From: an uncultured Bacteriovoracaceae bacterium
GTDB taxonomy: Bacteria > Bdellovibrionota > Bacteriovoracia > Bacteriovoracales > Bacteriovoracaceae
NCBI GenBank assembly: GCA_937923325.1
Contig: CAKZUQ010000030.1
Location: 1 to 55,344, forward strand
DNA: 55,344 nt
Direction of reading: 5' to 3'
Part shown: in pieces, positions 9,162 to 16,536 of the stretch
How the letters are laid out: each line of letters begins with the position of its first letter
Numbering within the stretch: position 1 is the first letter of the stretch
Made by a program: the position numbers and the translations under genes
The notes under the pieces: model-generated
Told to the model about the DNA's origin: nothing
What the model saw: only the letters and a program-made list of their open reading frames with translations
The model's database searches: none

Positions 9162-9759
9162 CCTAATACTTGGCTCTCAATCTCCTCGAAGAAAAGAGCT
9201 TATGAAATGGATATATATTCCTTATAAAATTATCACAAGTGATATTGAAGAAGTTTCAACTAAAACTGATGTCTCTGAGCTTGTTATGGATTTGGCAGAA
9301 CAAAAAGCCAATGATGTGTATACAAAAGCTCAACAAAATTATGACAACCCTTTTGTAATTGGAGCAGATACGATTGTTGTAGTAGATAACGAAGTTCTAG
9401 GAAAACCTAAAAATAAAGATGATGCAAAGTCTATGCTACACAAACTTGTTGGAAGAACACATGATGTGCTAACTGGTGTTTCATTTAAGTCGAGTGAAAT
9501 TGACTATTGTTTTTATGAAAAAACACAAGTAAGTTTTGACGAAGTTGATGAAGCTTTAATTGAAATGTATTTAAACACAGGAGAGTCACTGGATAAAGCT
9601 GGTTCTTATGGTATTCAAGGAGCTGCTTTAGGTTTTATTGGAAAGATAAATGGTAGTTACTCTAATGTTGTAGGGTTACCAGTAAATATGGTCTTACAAA
9701 ATTTAAAAATGGTCTTGAAATTAAATGAGCAACAGTTAAGAGGAGCATTCCATGAATAA
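9136..9759 (+). CDS. maf: Maf family nucleoside triphosphate pyrophosphatase
   Basis: Maf-type enzymes hydrolyse non-canonical or canonical NTPs to NMP and pyrophosphate. The N-terminal LILGSQSPRRKELM signature is intact at residues ~10-23. The catalytic region reads VIGADTIVVVDNEVLGKP, followed by GRTHDVLTGV and DKAGSYGIQGAAL, all standard for the family. Length (207 residues) is normal. The ATG lies inside the 3' end of the FecR-domain gene (26-base overlap), and the next gene overlaps this one by 8 bases, so the three are translationally coupled. Whether it is the YhdE- or YceF-type by substrate cannot be decided from the sequence alone. Confidence 0.92.
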   Translation: MQKNQKKFNLILGSQSPRRKELMKWIYIPYKIITSDIEEVSTKTDVSELVMDLAEQKANDVYTKAQQNYDNPFVIGADTIVVVDNEVLGKPKNKDDAKSMLHKLVGRTHDVLTGVSFKSSEIDYCFYEKTQVSFDEVDEALIEMYLNTGESLDKAGSYGIQGAALGFIGKINGSYSNVVGLPVNMVLQNLKMVLKLNEQQLRGAFHE

Positions 9760-10237
9760 ACTATTTTTAATACTTTCACTCTTTACAACAATTTCTTTTG
9801 CTCAAGTAGTAGAAGATATAGATAGTCCTAGTGAAAAAAAACTTTTATCTGAGATAACAAAAGAGTCCTTAGTTAAAGAGTTAAAAGAATTTAATACAAA
9901 AGATACAAATGTACTCGAAGAAGAGATTTCATCGTTTAATAAAAGAGTTTCGCACTATATTCAAAGTAGGGATAAAGAGTGTAAAGGCCAGTTCTCATCA
10001 GTAGAAATTAATTCAAATGGAGATAGTGAAATTGTCAAAAGAAAACTAAGCAGACAAGAGCGGAAACTTTGTCTATTAGAGTTAATCCACTTTCGCAAAA
10101 GATATGTCTCAGAGATTTTTAAAGTAAGAAAGAAATTATTATTATTTGAACATCAGAAACAGATTAAGAATCTCGAAAAAATTCGAGTAAAAAGTATTAC
10201 TTCACTAGAACATTTATCAAGTAAACTATCAAAGTAG
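9752..10237 (+). CDS. Small secreted protein of unknown function
   Basis: This 161-residue protein has a clear signal peptide (MNKLFLILSLFTTISFA, likely cleaved before Gln-Val-Val). The mature part is charged and helical in appearance, rich in Lys and Glu, with two cysteines (near residues 76 and 108, KECKG and KLCLLE) that could pair in the periplasm. I do not recognise a family. A strong AAGAGGAG site precedes the ATG, which lies inside the end of maf. It is the last gene of the FecR-maf unit and converges with the small basic gene that follows. Confidence 0.65.
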   Translation: MNKLFLILSLFTTISFAQVVEDIDSPSEKKLLSEITKESLVKELKEFNTKDTNVLEEEISSFNKRVSHYIQSRDKECKGQFSSVEINSNGDSEIVKRKLSRQERKLCLLELIHFRKRYVSEIFKVRKKLLLFEHQKQIKNLEKIRVKSITSLEHLSSKLSK

Positions 10238-10238
10238 T

Positions 10239-10433
10239 TTAAGCCTTAATTGGTTTTCTTCTTAACTTTGTAGAAAGTTCAATTCTTTGAGGCTTTAAGC
10301 TTCTAGCTCTTACCATTGATTTCATAGGTCTAGCACTTTGAGACGGCTTAGCTTTAATAATAGTTTGAATTTTTCCTGCTTCAGATAAATCCGTTGGATT
10401 TTTAGAAGTAGAATTCTGCGTTGTTGTTTTCAT
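10239..10433 (-). CDS. Small, highly basic protein of unknown function
   Basis: This 64-residue protein is rich in Lys, Arg, Ser, Thr and Pro, with a strongly basic C-terminal half (RARSLKPQR, TKLRRKPIKA) and no hydrophobic segment. It looks disordered and could bind nucleic acid or an acidic partner; this is inference from composition. The case for a real gene is a good ribosome binding site (AAAGGA, 7 bases before the ATG), correct placement as a convergent neighbour, and a long upstream gap that carries repeats. No family recognised. Confidence 0.55.
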   Translation of the reverse strand: MKTTTQNSTSKNPTDLSEAGKIQTIIKAKPSQSARPMKSMVRARSLKPQRIELSTKLRRKPIKA

Positions 10434-10779
10434 AACAAGTTCCTTTAATTAATAACAATCTTTGTTTTCACTTTTTCGTTTTGATAACTAGGAAAACAAA
10501 AAGACTGCTAATAACAAGTCACTAACAGCGATTGAATCCTGTTACCCAAAACATACTCAAATTGTTCAATAACAACTCCTGTTTGTTTACGAGTAGATAC
10601 TATTTCGGTTAATTTAAGCCAAAACTTAAGTCAACTTAATAAAGTTGATTTTATCATAAAACTCCTTTTTTTGCACCTAGTTAGGAAAATATATCTAATC
10701 TGTCACTATTGTGGGCAAAAGACGCTTTTTGGCTTAAAATTTAATGTAATTTCAGATATTTATGAAACAAGGTGTTATA
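10434..10779. other. 346-base divergent gap with repeated motifs and inverted repeats
   Basis: No gene is seen here. The region separates the small basic gene (minus) from the TRAP operon (plus). It contains three copies of AATAACAA (at 10451, 10510 and 10568, spaced 59 and 58 bases), a TTGTT-CAAT-AACAA palindrome over the third copy, a 7-bp hairpin-like repeat (10631-10648), and a 12-bp inverted repeat whose arms are 102 bases apart. These suggest operators or a structured leader, but no specific regulator or riboswitch class was recognised. Confidence 0.5.
10613..10738. repeat. 12-bp inverted repeat with widely spaced arms
   Basis: TTTAAGCCAAAA at 10613-10624 is the exact reverse complement of TTTTGGCTTAAA at 10727-10738. 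The 102 bases between include a smaller perfect repeat, TCAACTT-aata-AAGTTGA, at 10631-10648. It lies just upstream of the TRAP operon. Confidence 0.6.
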
Positions 10780-11748
10780 ATGTATAAAATTCTACTTTTA
10801 GCTTTGGTATTAGCTTTTAATATTTCATGCTCGTCAATGATTAAAAACGTTGGTGTAAATGGAGCAGCTTACGTACTCAAAGATGCCTCTTTGGAACTCA
10901 ATACTGAAGCAAATCTAGAGTTTTTTGAAAAAGCAACACCTGCAAATCTAAAAATGCTTGAAGGACTTTGGTATGCAAAGCAAGATAGTACAGATCTATT
11001 AGCAATACTGACAAAAGGCTTTGGAGGTTATGCGTTTGGTGTTCATGAAACAAATTACTTAGAGGATCAAATTTTAGGCGAAGAAGATGATTCAAAGAAT
11101 AAACAACAAGCTATTTATCTCTATACAAAAGCCTTTGATTACGGTGTTAAGTTTTTACAAGAAAGAGGAGTTTCTTACCAGGAACTTTCAAATAAAAATG
11201 CAGCATCTAACCTTATCGAAATCTTATCGGATAGGTTAGATGAAGATGACAAGCTAGGTGCTTTTTATTTTGCACAGTCTTGGGGAGGCTTAATTAACCT
11301 TCAAAGAGATAACGTTGAACTAATATCACAATTAGGGGCTGTTAAGGCGATTATGGACTGGGTGTGTAGGGATGATATGAGTTTTGAACTTGGTAGTTGT
11401 CATTTGTTCTATGCAGTTTATGAAGCAGGAAGACCAGCTATGCTTGGAGGGAATCTTAAAAAAGGACAAAAGATTTTTAAAGACTACATAAAGCAATACC
11501 CTGAAAACTTATTAGCTAGAGTCTCTTATATTCAGTTTTTTATCATTCCAACAATGGATGATGTTTTATATGCAAAAGAAGCTGAATTACTAAAGCGTGA
11601 ATTTAATAGTTGGGAAGGAGTCAGAAGTCTTGCTAAAAGAGATAGTGGTTCAGTAAAGTATTTATTAAAAAAAGAATATAATCTCTTTAATGCTATTGCT
11701 TTGAAAAGGTTTAAGATTATAGAAAAAAATAAAAAAGATATATTTTAA
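10780..11748 (+). CDS. TRAP transporter-associated TatT-like lipoprotein
   Basis: TatT (TRAP T-component) is an outer-membrane or periplasmic lipoprotein with TPR-like helices that forms a trimer and is thought to work with the DctP protein. The ATG at 10780 gives a lipoprotein signal: MYKILLLALVLAFNISC, with the lipobox Cys at residue 17. An AAGGTG site lies about six bases upstream; an in-frame ATG at 10762 is less likely. The body shows the family pattern with YFAQSWGGLINLQRD, then GSCHLFYAVYEAGRPAMLGG and helical repeats around FKDYIKQYPENLLARV. It is the first gene of the TRAP operon, 16 bases before dctP. Confidence 0.85.
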   Translation: MYKILLLALVLAFNISCSSMIKNVGVNGAAYVLKDASLELNTEANLEFFEKATPANLKMLEGLWYAKQDSTDLLAILTKGFGGYAFGVHETNYLEDQILGEEDDSKNKQQAIYLYTKAFDYGVKFLQERGVSYQELSNKNAASNLIEILSDRLDEDDKLGAFYFAQSWGGLINLQRDNVELISQLGAVKAIMDWVCRDDMSFELGSCHLFYAVYEAGRPAMLGGNLKKGQKIFKDYIKQYPENLLARVSYIQFFIIPTMDDVLYAKEAELLKREFNSWEGVRSLAKRDSGSVKYLLKKEYNLFNAIALKRFKIIEKNKKDIF

Positions 11749-11764
11749 TATATAAGGACTATGA

Positions 11765-12727
11765 ATGAAATCATTACTACTAGGACTATTATTATTGCCA
11801 ACAATTTCAAGTGCTGTGACAATAAAAATAGCAGCATTAGCACCGGAAGGAACAAATTGGTCAAAGACAATTAAAGAAATGGCCCGTGAAGTTAAGAAAA
11901 AAACAGATGGAAAGGTAAAATTCAAAGTTTATTATGGCGGTGTAGCCGGAGATGAGCCAGACGTTCTAAGAAAGGTAAGAGTTGGGCAACTTCATGGCGG
12001 TGTTTTTACAGGAAAGACTCTTGGAGATATTTTTGGTGATATTAGATCTATCGAGATTCCATTTAACTTTTATCATGAAAGAGAAAAAGGACTTAAGGCC
12101 CTAAAAGGGATGGAATCATACTTTAACGAAAACTTAAAAAACAAAGGTTTTACAAGTTTAGGTTTTTACGAAGTTGGCCAAGTCTATGTTGTCTCAACTA
12201 AGAAAGTTGAAAGTATTGAACAAATGCAGGGAATAAAGATTTGGTCTTGGGAAGGTGATGAAGTAGTTAGAAGTATGATTGAATCATTAAAGTTAGTATC
12301 AGTGCCTCTTTCATTGCCTGATGTACTTTCATCAATTTCAACAGGTATTATAGATGCTGCATATGCTCCACCTCTAGGTATTCTTGCATTACAGTGGCAA
12401 AGTAAAGTAAAATATTTAGTTGATTTTCCAACGGCTTTCTCAATTGGAGCTTTACTTATATCAAATAAAAGATGGAAAAAAGTAAAGCCAAATCATAAAA
12501 AAATTATTAAAGAAATTGCTAGGAAATATATCGACAAAGCTAATAAACTAGCAGTTGAAGATAATATCAAAGGTCTTAAAACATTAAAAAAAATGGGGGT
12601 TGTATTTGTGCCTTTTGCAAAAAGTGATATCGATAAAGCCGAAAAAATAAGAGAAAGTGTAATTAAAAAACTTCAAGGAAAAGTTATTTCGAAAAAAGCC
12701 ATTGATTTGTTGAAAAAGTATAGATAG
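11765..12727 (+). CDS. TRAP transporter periplasmic solute-binding protein, DctP family
   Basis: This is the periplasmic ligand-binding subunit of the TRAP importer. The 320-residue protein has a signal peptide (MKSLLLGLLLLPTISSA) and the family start IKIAALAPEGTNW. Later come VKFKVYYGGVAGDEPDVLRKVRVGQL and the MQGIKIW-type segment before the second lobe. Residues near 145-160 carry the conserved selectivity region, but the ligand cannot be read from it. An AAGGA site lies six bases upstream of the ATG. It stands between tatT and dctQ with no gap to dctQ. Confidence 0.92.
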   Translation: MKSLLLGLLLLPTISSAVTIKIAALAPEGTNWSKTIKEMAREVKKKTDGKVKFKVYYGGVAGDEPDVLRKVRVGQLHGGVFTGKTLGDIFGDIRSIEIPFNFYHEREKGLKALKGMESYFNENLKNKGFTSLGFYEVGQVYVVSTKKVESIEQMQGIKIWSWEGDEVVRSMIESLKLVSVPLSLPDVLSSISTGIIDAAYAPPLGILALQWQSKVKYLVDFPTAFSIGALLISNKRWKKVKPNHKKIIKEIARKYIDKANKLAVEDNIKGLKTLKKMGVVFVPFAKSDIDKAEKIRESVIKKLQGKVISKKAIDLLKKYR

Positions 12728-13222
12728 ATGATAAAAAAAATTGATAACCTTATAGATAAAATTTCATTCTACGGCATTGTTACAGCTGTAGTTCTAATGC
12801 TTTTATTAACGGTATTAAATATAGTTTTAAGATGGTTTAACGTCTCCATCCACTGGATAGATCCTTTTGTACGTCATTTAGTATTTCTAAGTGCATTTTT
12901 AGGAGGGAGCCTTGCTACGGGAAAAGACAATCATATTAGAATTGATTTAGCTTCAAAAATCTTAGAGGGCTTAAATAAACCTTTATTAAAGATTTGGATT
13001 GAAAGATCTATTTATTTAGTGACATTAATTGCTACTGTCTTACTTGCTAAAGCTGGTCTTGATTTTACAAAGATTGAATTAGAGTTTGGTAAAGAAGTTT
13101 TTCTTAGTCTACACTCAGGTGTTATGGCCGCAATTATACCGTTTGGAATGGGGCTCATTTCTTTAAGATATTTATTAAGGCTACTTCTCACTTTTACTAA
13201 AGAGGGAGTCAATAATGAGTAG
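12728..13222 (+). CDS. TRAP transporter small permease, DctQ family
   Basis: This is the small membrane subunit that pairs with DctM. It has 164 residues with four hydrophobic segments (around residues 14-36, 47-65, 89-108 and 131-147), and the characteristic GGSLATGKDNHIRIDL after the second helix. The ATG follows the dctP stop codon directly, and the 3' end overlaps dctM by 8 bases, so stoichiometric expression by translational coupling is likely. Confidence 0.93.
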   Translation: MIKKIDNLIDKISFYGIVTAVVLMLLLTVLNIVLRWFNVSIHWIDPFVRHLVFLSAFLGGSLATGKDNHIRIDLASKILEGLNKPLLKIWIERSIYLVTLIATVLLAKAGLDFTKIELEFGKEVFLSLHSGVMAAIIPFGMGLISLRYLLRLLLTFTKEGVNNE

Positions 13223-14480
13223 TTTGATCTACATTGGAATTCTTGCCTTTGCCGCTTTAGGTGGACCTATATTTGCTGTTATGTCATTGTTTGCACTTGT
13301 AGCATTTTCTTTTGCAGATATAGAAATGAGTGCTGTTGCAATTGAAGTTTACAGAATTTCAAGTGCTCCAACTTTGTTAACAATTCCATTATTCACACTC
13401 GCTGGTTATTTGATGGCAGAGTCTAAGTCTCCAATGAGACTTTTAAAGTTAGCAAATGCTGCTTTAGGTTGGCTTCCTGGTGGAGTTGCAATTGTAAGTC
13501 TTGTGATCTGTGCCTTTTTTACTGCTTTCACAGGAGCAAGTGGTGTCACAATTATTGCTCTAGGTGGTTTATTATATCCAATGCTAATAAAAGAAAACTA
13601 TTCTGAGAAGTTCACACTTGGTCTTATAACAACTTCAGGTTCCTTAGGACTTTTATTTCCACCAAGTCTTCCAATTATTCTTTATGGAATAATCGCCAAA
13701 GTAGATATTGATAAACTATTTCTTGCTGGAGTTATTCCTGGTATTCTACTAATTGTTGTCCTTTCAGCTTGGTCCATTTATTGTGGAAAAGGTAATCTGG
13801 ATACAAACAGACAGCCTTTTTCTTTTACGGAGTTAAAAACTTCTCTTTGGGAGGCCAGGTTTGAATTACCATTGCCAGTGATCGTTCTTGGTGGAATATA
13901 TGGTGGGTTCATTACAGCTACTGAAGCTTCTGCTTTAACAGCTTTCTATGTCTTGATAATGGTATGTTTCTTGTATAAAGATTTAAGCCTTTTTAAAGAT
14001 GTCCCAAAAATTATTAAAGAGTCTCAAACACTTGTTGGTGCTATTCTTTTGATTTTGTGTTGCGCACTAGGTCTTACAAACTACTTAGTGGATGAAGAGA
14101 TTCCAATGCAGATTTTAGAGATGATGAAAGAGTTCATCACTAATAAATATGTCTTCTTATTATTTTTAAATATTTTCTTATTAATTGTAGGAAGTATGAT
14201 GGATATTTTTAGTGCCATAATTGTTGTTGTTCCATTGATACTTCCAATTGCTGCAGAGTTTGGTATTGACCCTCTTCATCTTGCAGTAATCTTTTTAACA
14301 AATTTAGAGATAGGTTATATTACACCTCCTGTTGGAATTAATTTATTTATTAGCAGTTTTAGATTTAAGAAACCAGTCTTGAGTTTGTACAAAGCTTCTG
14401 TCCCTTATTTGATCTTAATGTTAATTGCATTAGTTTTAATTACTTATGTTCCTGCTTTAACTCTAGTATGGTTTGATTAA
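13215..14480 (+). CDS. TRAP transporter large permease, DctM family
   Basis: This is the large membrane subunit that carries the sodium-coupled transport. The 421-residue protein is strongly hydrophobic with about a dozen membrane segments. Family features seen are IPLFTLAGYLMAES, FTGASGVTIIALGGLLYPML, TTSGSLGLLFPPSLPIILYGI and a late LTNLEIGYITPPVGINLF. Length matches DctM/SiaM large subunits (~425). It overlaps dctQ upstream and shares a TAATG stop/start with the next gene. Confidence 0.95.
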   Translation: MSSLIYIGILAFAALGGPIFAVMSLFALVAFSFADIEMSAVAIEVYRISSAPTLLTIPLFTLAGYLMAESKSPMRLLKLANAALGWLPGGVAIVSLVICAFFTAFTGASGVTIIALGGLLYPMLIKENYSEKFTLGLITTSGSLGLLFPPSLPIILYGIIAKVDIDKLFLAGVIPGILLIVVLSAWSIYCGKGNLDTNRQPFSFTELKTSLWEARFELPLPVIVLGGIYGGFITATEASALTAFYVLIMVCFLYKDLSLFKDVPKIIKESQTLVGAILLILCCALGLTNYLVDEEIPMQILEMMKEFITNKYVFLLFLNIFLLIVGSMMDIFSAIIVVVPLILPIAAEFGIDPLHLAVIFLTNLEIGYITPPVGINLFISSFRFKKPVLSLYKASVPYLILMLIALVLITYVPALTLVWFD

Positions 14481-16075
14481 TGAGAAATTTGTTAATAATA
14501 TTTTTGATATTCAGCTTTTCGATAAGTTCTCTTGCAACTTATAACCCTGGTCATTATGGTCAAAAGGATTTTGATCTTTACTATGGTGCGATGGACTTAG
14601 ATTTTATTGTTGATGATCATCAAGGTGATATCACTTTTAAAGAGTCAGAGGTCTTTCAAAATTATTCGAATAGATTAATAGAGCCTAGTTTGATAGATTT
14701 TCAAGAGTTTTTTTCAAAAGAGCTCGCTAACTCTTTATCATGTCCTAATTCAGAGATGACAAGAATGTATGATTATTTGCGCTTTGTAAATAGAGTTTTA
14801 GCCCTAAGCTACTTGTATGAAGCCAATCTTAGTTATCACAAAACGGGACAAATGTTAGGGGAGCAAATGTGCTCTACAAACTGGAATGAGGTTTTAGCTT
14901 CTTGTAAACCAAAGTCGAGTGATATGAAGTTATTTATTAAAAGTGCTAAGCATATTGTAAAAGAGGTTAAAGAGGAAATAATCCCTATCTCACATTCGAT
15001 AAAATCTTATCAGGCATCTTGGATAAAAAAACTTCTTGATGGAGACTTACAAACAATAAGTCATTACAGATTAAAACAATATTGTAGTACTGTTGGATGC
15101 TCAAAGTATATGGACTATAAAGCTGGTCTAAAAAAATTAAATAAAAGTTGTGCAGAAGATTTAAAACTTTTTGCTAATATTTGTTCAGAATCAGATAGTC
15201 TTTTTGGCCTAAGTCATATCCCTGAAACTTATCCTTTAATAAAAAATTCTGATATTCTCGAGGTTGCTGATGTAAATGGATTTGCAGCAGGATGTTTAAG
15301 AAGATTCAAGAATGAAAATCAAAACAAAGAAATAAAAAGCTCTATTTTAAAAGCTATTTTTCCAATTATCTACCAAAGTCAAATTAAATCATCTGCAAGG
15401 TATCCTCAAGGGCGATTATTTCCTGCTGGTAGTTTAAAGCAATTTGCTGAAAAAGGTTTAACTGAACTTTATAAAGAGAAGAAAGCAGAGCCTGTTGTAG
15501 TTAAAAAAGATGTTATAAAAGTAAAAAAGCAAATAGAAAAAGTTGATAAAGTGGAATTTATTGATCGTTATGTTAAGAAAAAGAAAGTAAAAACAAAGAA
15601 AAAGAAAAGAAAAGTAGTTAAAAAGAAAAAGAAGGAAATATTCAAAACAAGTTTTCTCGTGGCCAGTGAGATGAGAAAACAAATGGACATGCAAGAAGTT
15701 AAAGTTGATATGTTAAAGTTTAAATACGATTTTATGTTCTCAATGAATTTAAAAAAAATGCTTGATGATAACTTACAAATGTATATTAGTCGTTCAGGTC
15801 TAGAACAGATGAGAAAATTTGATAATCTAGGGACAAAAGAAGGTCCAATGCCGCTTATGTTCTTGAAATATCTTATTGAAACTGAAAAACATCAATCTTT
15901 GTATAATATAAAATCAATTCTGGGTGAAAGATTCTATGTAAGTAATGATATTGATTCAGCTAATCCTCCAAAATTTGATTATATTGAGATTAGAAATGAC
16001 GAATCTACTAATTTTAAGTGGCAAATCTTTATAAGAGAGGAACTCGAAGTCATTGAAAATACATTAAACCCATAG
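14480..16075 (+). CDS. Large secreted protein with a lysine-rich linker, coupled to the TRAP genes
   Basis: I do not recognise this 531-residue protein. It has a signal peptide (MRNLLIIFLIFSFSISSLA). The N-terminal ~330 residues hold many cysteines and look globular and helical. Residues ~345-392 form an extremely basic linker (for example KKKKVKTKKKKRKVVKKKKK), and a second ~130-residue globular part follows. The start codon overlaps the dctM stop (TAATG), so it is translated with the transporter. Coupling suggests, but does not show, a link to the TRAP system. The poly-lysine segment could bind peptidoglycan, lipid A or an acidic polymer; this is inference. Confidence 0.7.
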   Translation: MRNLLIIFLIFSFSISSLATYNPGHYGQKDFDLYYGAMDLDFIVDDHQGDITFKESEVFQNYSNRLIEPSLIDFQEFFSKELANSLSCPNSEMTRMYDYLRFVNRVLALSYLYEANLSYHKTGQMLGEQMCSTNWNEVLASCKPKSSDMKLFIKSAKHIVKEVKEEIIPISHSIKSYQASWIKKLLDGDLQTISHYRLKQYCSTVGCSKYMDYKAGLKKLNKSCAEDLKLFANICSESDSLFGLSHIPETYPLIKNSDILEVADVNGFAAGCLRRFKNENQNKEIKSSILKAIFPIIYQSQIKSSARYPQGRLFPAGSLKQFAEKGLTELYKEKKAEPVVVKKDVIKVKKQIEKVDKVEFIDRYVKKKKVKTKKKKRKVVKKKKKEIFKTSFLVASEMRKQMDMQEVKVDMLKFKYDFMFSMNLKKMLDDNLQMYISRSGLEQMRKFDNLGTKEGPMPLMFLKYLIETEKHQSLYNIKSILGERFYVSNDIDSANPPKFDYIEIRNDESTNFKWQIFIREELEVIENTLNP

Positions 16076-16145
16076 AAATACCTTCATTTTTTCCTGATAA
16101 ATTTTTTTATTTTTTTTTGATAAAATATACTTAGGAGTATTAGAT

Positions 16146-16472
16146 ATGAAAGTACATGCTGCGTCAGGGCAAAATGAAACAAAAATTTCACCAAAAGATG
16201 AATTAAAAGCTAAACTTGCTGAGAAGTTTGGTGACAAGTTTAAGGCCAAGGCCGAAATTGATAAAGAAAAACAACAAGCTAAGGCCGCAGCTGTAGAAAT
16301 AAGTGATTCTGCTAAGAAGAAAGCTCATATTGATCCAGAGGGATTTGGAGATGTTAAAAAGAATGATCCAAATAGTGAAGAGACGAAAATAAAGTTGAAA
16401 GCGCTGCTACAGACAGGTGGCTTTAACTTTAACGACAAAGAGCGTGGTGCCCTTTCTGAAATATTAAAGTAG
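16146..16472 (+). CDS. Small charged protein of unknown function
   Basis: This 108-residue protein has no signal peptide or membrane segment. It is rich in Lys, Ala, Glu and Asp (KLAEKFGDKFKAKAEIDKEK) and probably disordered or helical in its first two thirds. The C-terminal ~35 residues (KLKALLQTGGFNFNDKERGALSEIL) could fold as a short helix pair. That tail faintly recalls anti-sigma factors such as FlgM, but the match is too weak to call. An AGGAG site lies 8 bases before the ATG. Confidence 0.6.
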   Translation: MKVHAASGQNETKISPKDELKAKLAEKFGDKFKAKAEIDKEKQQAKAAAVEISDSAKKKAHIDPEGFGDVKKNDPNSEETKIKLKALLQTGGFNFNDKERGALSEILK

Positions 16473-16536
16473 CTATTGCTGCATAAGCTTATTTTGTGTA
16501 TAAGTGCCTGTAATTCAAAATTAATCAGGGCATTTT

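Noticed and set aside
11665..11925. A minus-strand open frame over the tatT-dctP junction
   Set aside because: It is antisense to two well-supported genes and has no motif or site.
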